Shown here piece after piece: positions 34,962 to 36,267 of a stretch of DNA of 36,267 bases. Position 1 is the stretch's first letter. Every line of letters begins with the position of its first letter. The translations under genes were made by a program, and so were the position numbers. The stretch covers positions 1 through 36,267 of the forward strand of contig CALJES010000001.1 of NCBI GenBank assembly GCA_938074205.1, read 5' to 3'. Below the pieces are notes generated by a model. That model was not told where the DNA came from. It made no database searches and saw only the letters and a program-made list of their open reading frames with translations. The stretch is from an uncultured bacterium. Lineage in GTDB: Bacteria > Armatimonadota > UBA5829.

Positions 34962-36168
34962 AGGACCTGTTGTTTCGATCTCCCGTGTGGATGACCCATC
35001 AGATGAAAAATCCATAGAAGCAGCCGTTAGAAAGGCTGTGGTAGATGCGTGCAACTTTGAGAAGCTATGCAGATCCAAGCAAGTGGTTATCAAGCCCAAC
35101 GTATACTGTCCCTCGCCTGCCCCAATAACGACTGATCCGCGCGTTGTAGCATCTTTGATCCGTCTAGCAAAAGACTGCGGCGCAAGGGAAGTGGTAGTAG
35201 CAGAAGGTCGAAGTATATCCACGACCCTATTCAGACCTCAAGCACGAACGACACGCGCTTGTTTTGAGGCAGTGGGTATGGACAGGGCAGCAACTGAGAA
35301 TGCCGCGAGAATAGTATACCTGGAAGAAGATGAGCTAATCACGTTGCGGCGGCCTGAAGCTCTGGTGTTGAAAGAAGCACGCGTCATGCGAACTGTGTAC
35401 GAAGCTGAGGTATTAGTCAACGTTCCGGTGCTGAAGAATCATAGCCTTACACTTACCACACTCGGCATAAAGAATCTACACGGCATTTTATCCGACGAGG
35501 ACAAGCTCTTCGGACATGACTACAGACGTATCCCGCAGAAGCTAGTGGATATTCTGCGTTACGTAAAGCCGCATCTGACGGTAATTGACGGTATTCGCGG
35601 ACAGGAAGGCGACCACGCAGATATGGGCAGAACAGTCGATACCGGAATAATAATTGCTGGAACTGATGTCGTGGCTGTTGACGCCGTTGGCGAAGCGGTT
35701 ATGGGGCTTAAAAACCTTGAAGTCGATACCACCCGTTTAGCCCACGAGCAGGGAATCGGCATAGGTGACCGGAATCTGATAAATATTGTCGGATCTAAAA
35801 TAGACAATGTTGTACACCGATTCGCCAGACCGGATATCCAAATATCTGAAGATAGGTTCCCCGGGCTTCGTGTTAGAGCCGGCGATTATTGTAAGGGGTG
35901 CGAATACTATATTCGACGTGGCGTTGACCGTTTGGTATCCGCTGGAGTGCTTAAACCTGAGAACAAGCTAACCCTTGTCTTCGGCAAAAATCCTGATGTC
36001 GAAGAGAACCTGGATGGTAGGGTACTTATTTTAGGGGATTGCGCAATTGAAAGCGAATCCGTAAAACGACTTCGGAATCGACTTTGGTTGACGGGACGGC
36101 TGAGGGTGATCTACTGCTGCCCGCCGATGGAGTTTCGCATGCGCGCGCTCGAGCTTGCTGGAGATTGA
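34954..36168 (+). CDS. DUF362 domain protein
   Basis: The product has 404 residues. GTG 34954 follows GAGGAG by about 7 bases and overlaps the UroD-like stop by 8 bases. DUF362 marks are VVIKPNVYCPSPAPITTDP (43-61), VAEGRSI, VNVPVLKNHSLTLTTLGIKN and HADMGRTVDTGIIIAGTDVVAVDAVGEAVM. A C-terminal segment has YCKGCEYY and later GDC and CC, which may bind an iron-sulfur centre, though no full ferredoxin domain is present. The biochemical role of the family is unknown. The tight packing with GH94, UroD-like and HAD genes suggests a single pathway. Confidence 0.87.
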   Translation: MSEGPVVSISRVDDPSDEKSIEAAVRKAVVDACNFEKLCRSKQVVIKPNVYCPSPAPITTDPRVVASLIRLAKDCGAREVVVAEGRSISTTLFRPQARTTRACFEAVGMDRAATENAARIVYLEEDELITLRRPEALVLKEARVMRTVYEAEVLVNVPVLKNHSLTLTTLGIKNLHGILSDEDKLFGHDYRRIPQKLVDILRYVKPHLTVIDGIRGQEGDHADMGRTVDTGIIIAGTDVVAVDAVGEAVMGLKNLEVDTTRLAHEQGIGIGDRNLINIVGSKIDNVVHRFARPDIQISEDRFPGLRVRAGDYCKGCEYYIRRGVDRLVSAGVLKPENKLTLVFGKNPDVEENLDGRVLILGDCAIESESVKRLRNRLWLTGRLRVIYCCPPMEFRMRALELAGD

Positions 36169-36186
36169 TCTGGAGCGTTGCTGCCG

Positions 36187-36267
36187 ATGAACCAAAACAA
36201 GAACACATTTCATGATGACTTGCCGAAAGCGGTTATATTCGATATGGACGGTGTGCTGGCGGACACA
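36187..36267 (+). CDS. HAD-superfamily hydrolase, N-terminal fragment (cut by window end)
   Basis: Twenty-seven codons from ATG 36187 are visible, with GGAG about 12 bases upstream. They encode PKAVIFDMDGVLADT, HAD motif I with the nucleophile and general-acid aspartates (DxD). This form is typical of the beta-phosphoglucomutase/phosphatase subfamily (Pgm-like). The gene starts 18 bases after DUF362. A sugar-phosphate mutase or phosphatase would fit beside GH94, but GH94 products are usually alpha-1-phosphates, so a beta-phosphoglucomutase role is uncertain. Confidence 0.8.
   Translation, partial: MNQNKNTFHDDLPKAVIFDMDGVLADT

Noticed and set aside
1-36267. tRNA, rRNA, insertion sequences and integrase genes
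   Set aside because: Both strands were scanned by eye for T-loop-like GGTTCGA motifs, ribosomal sequence and transposase-like proteins. No convincing case was found, although a small tRNA could be missed without a folding tool.

Overview
The window is one dense bacterial stretch (SD-led genes, frequent GTG/TTG starts, sigma70-type promoters, roughly 50% GC) rich in secreted or cytoplasmic carbohydrate-active enzymes. An H-X9-DG (DUF1559) prepilin, a PEP-CTERM-like tail, many UroD-superfamily genes and Gram-negative-style signal peptides suggest an uncultured Armatimonadota-like (or Planctomycetes-like) polysaccharide degrader. This placement is an inference from gene content only.

Layout. 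1-3927 (minus): two neighbouring secreted proteins, a GH5-like glycosidase and a propeller-like protein cut by the window edge, which share an FN3 + OB-like tail module. 4052-4608: a small Cys-rich membrane protein and secG. 4894-7206 (plus): a sigma70 promoter driving a UroD-like gene translationally coupled to a GHL10 (DUF187) glycosidase-like lipoprotein. 7295-8939: serA with a terminator. 8952-10271 (minus): a GH29 fucosidase. 10629-11459: a secreted protein with a PEP-CTERM-like tail. 11432-16896 (minus): a central-carbon cluster (UroD-like protein, phosphohexomutase, 6-phosphofructokinase, ACT-domain malic enzyme). 16996-18009 (minus): a secreted protein with a NEW3-like domain. 18195-19257 (plus): a promoter, a DUF4342-like small protein, a sigma-H-like factor and a bidirectional terminator. 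19294-23032 (minus): a secreted OB-domain protein, a 409-base spacer with a GC-rich leader and direct repeats, and a heparinase II/III-like lyase. 23144-25345 (minus): a complete TPP-riboswitch-controlled thiE-thiC operon with promoter, aptamer, antiterminator and terminator all visible. 25374-28157: an aldo/keto reductase, Hsp20, an endonuclease III-like protein and DUF2007. 28182-30531: an NfnAB-like (SudB/SudA) flavoprotein pair. 30537-30645: two perfect 37-base repeats around a 35-base spacer. 30808-36267 (plus): prepilin, GH94 phosphorylase, UroD-like protein, DUF362 and the start of a HAD hydrolase, with overlapping reading frames in the middle.

How it fits together. Secreted GH5-like, GH29, GHL10 and heparinase-like enzymes would break down polysaccharides. 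GH94, phosphohexomutase and phosphofructokinase would feed sugar phosphates to glycolysis. Malic enzyme and the Nfn-like pair would balance NADPH, NADH and ferredoxin. The most unusual theme is three divergent UroD-superfamily proteins, each placed in a sugar-processing gene group. Only one keeps the HxC...C zinc signature of corrinoid methyltransferases. No cas genes, transposases, rRNA or tRNA genes were recognised.
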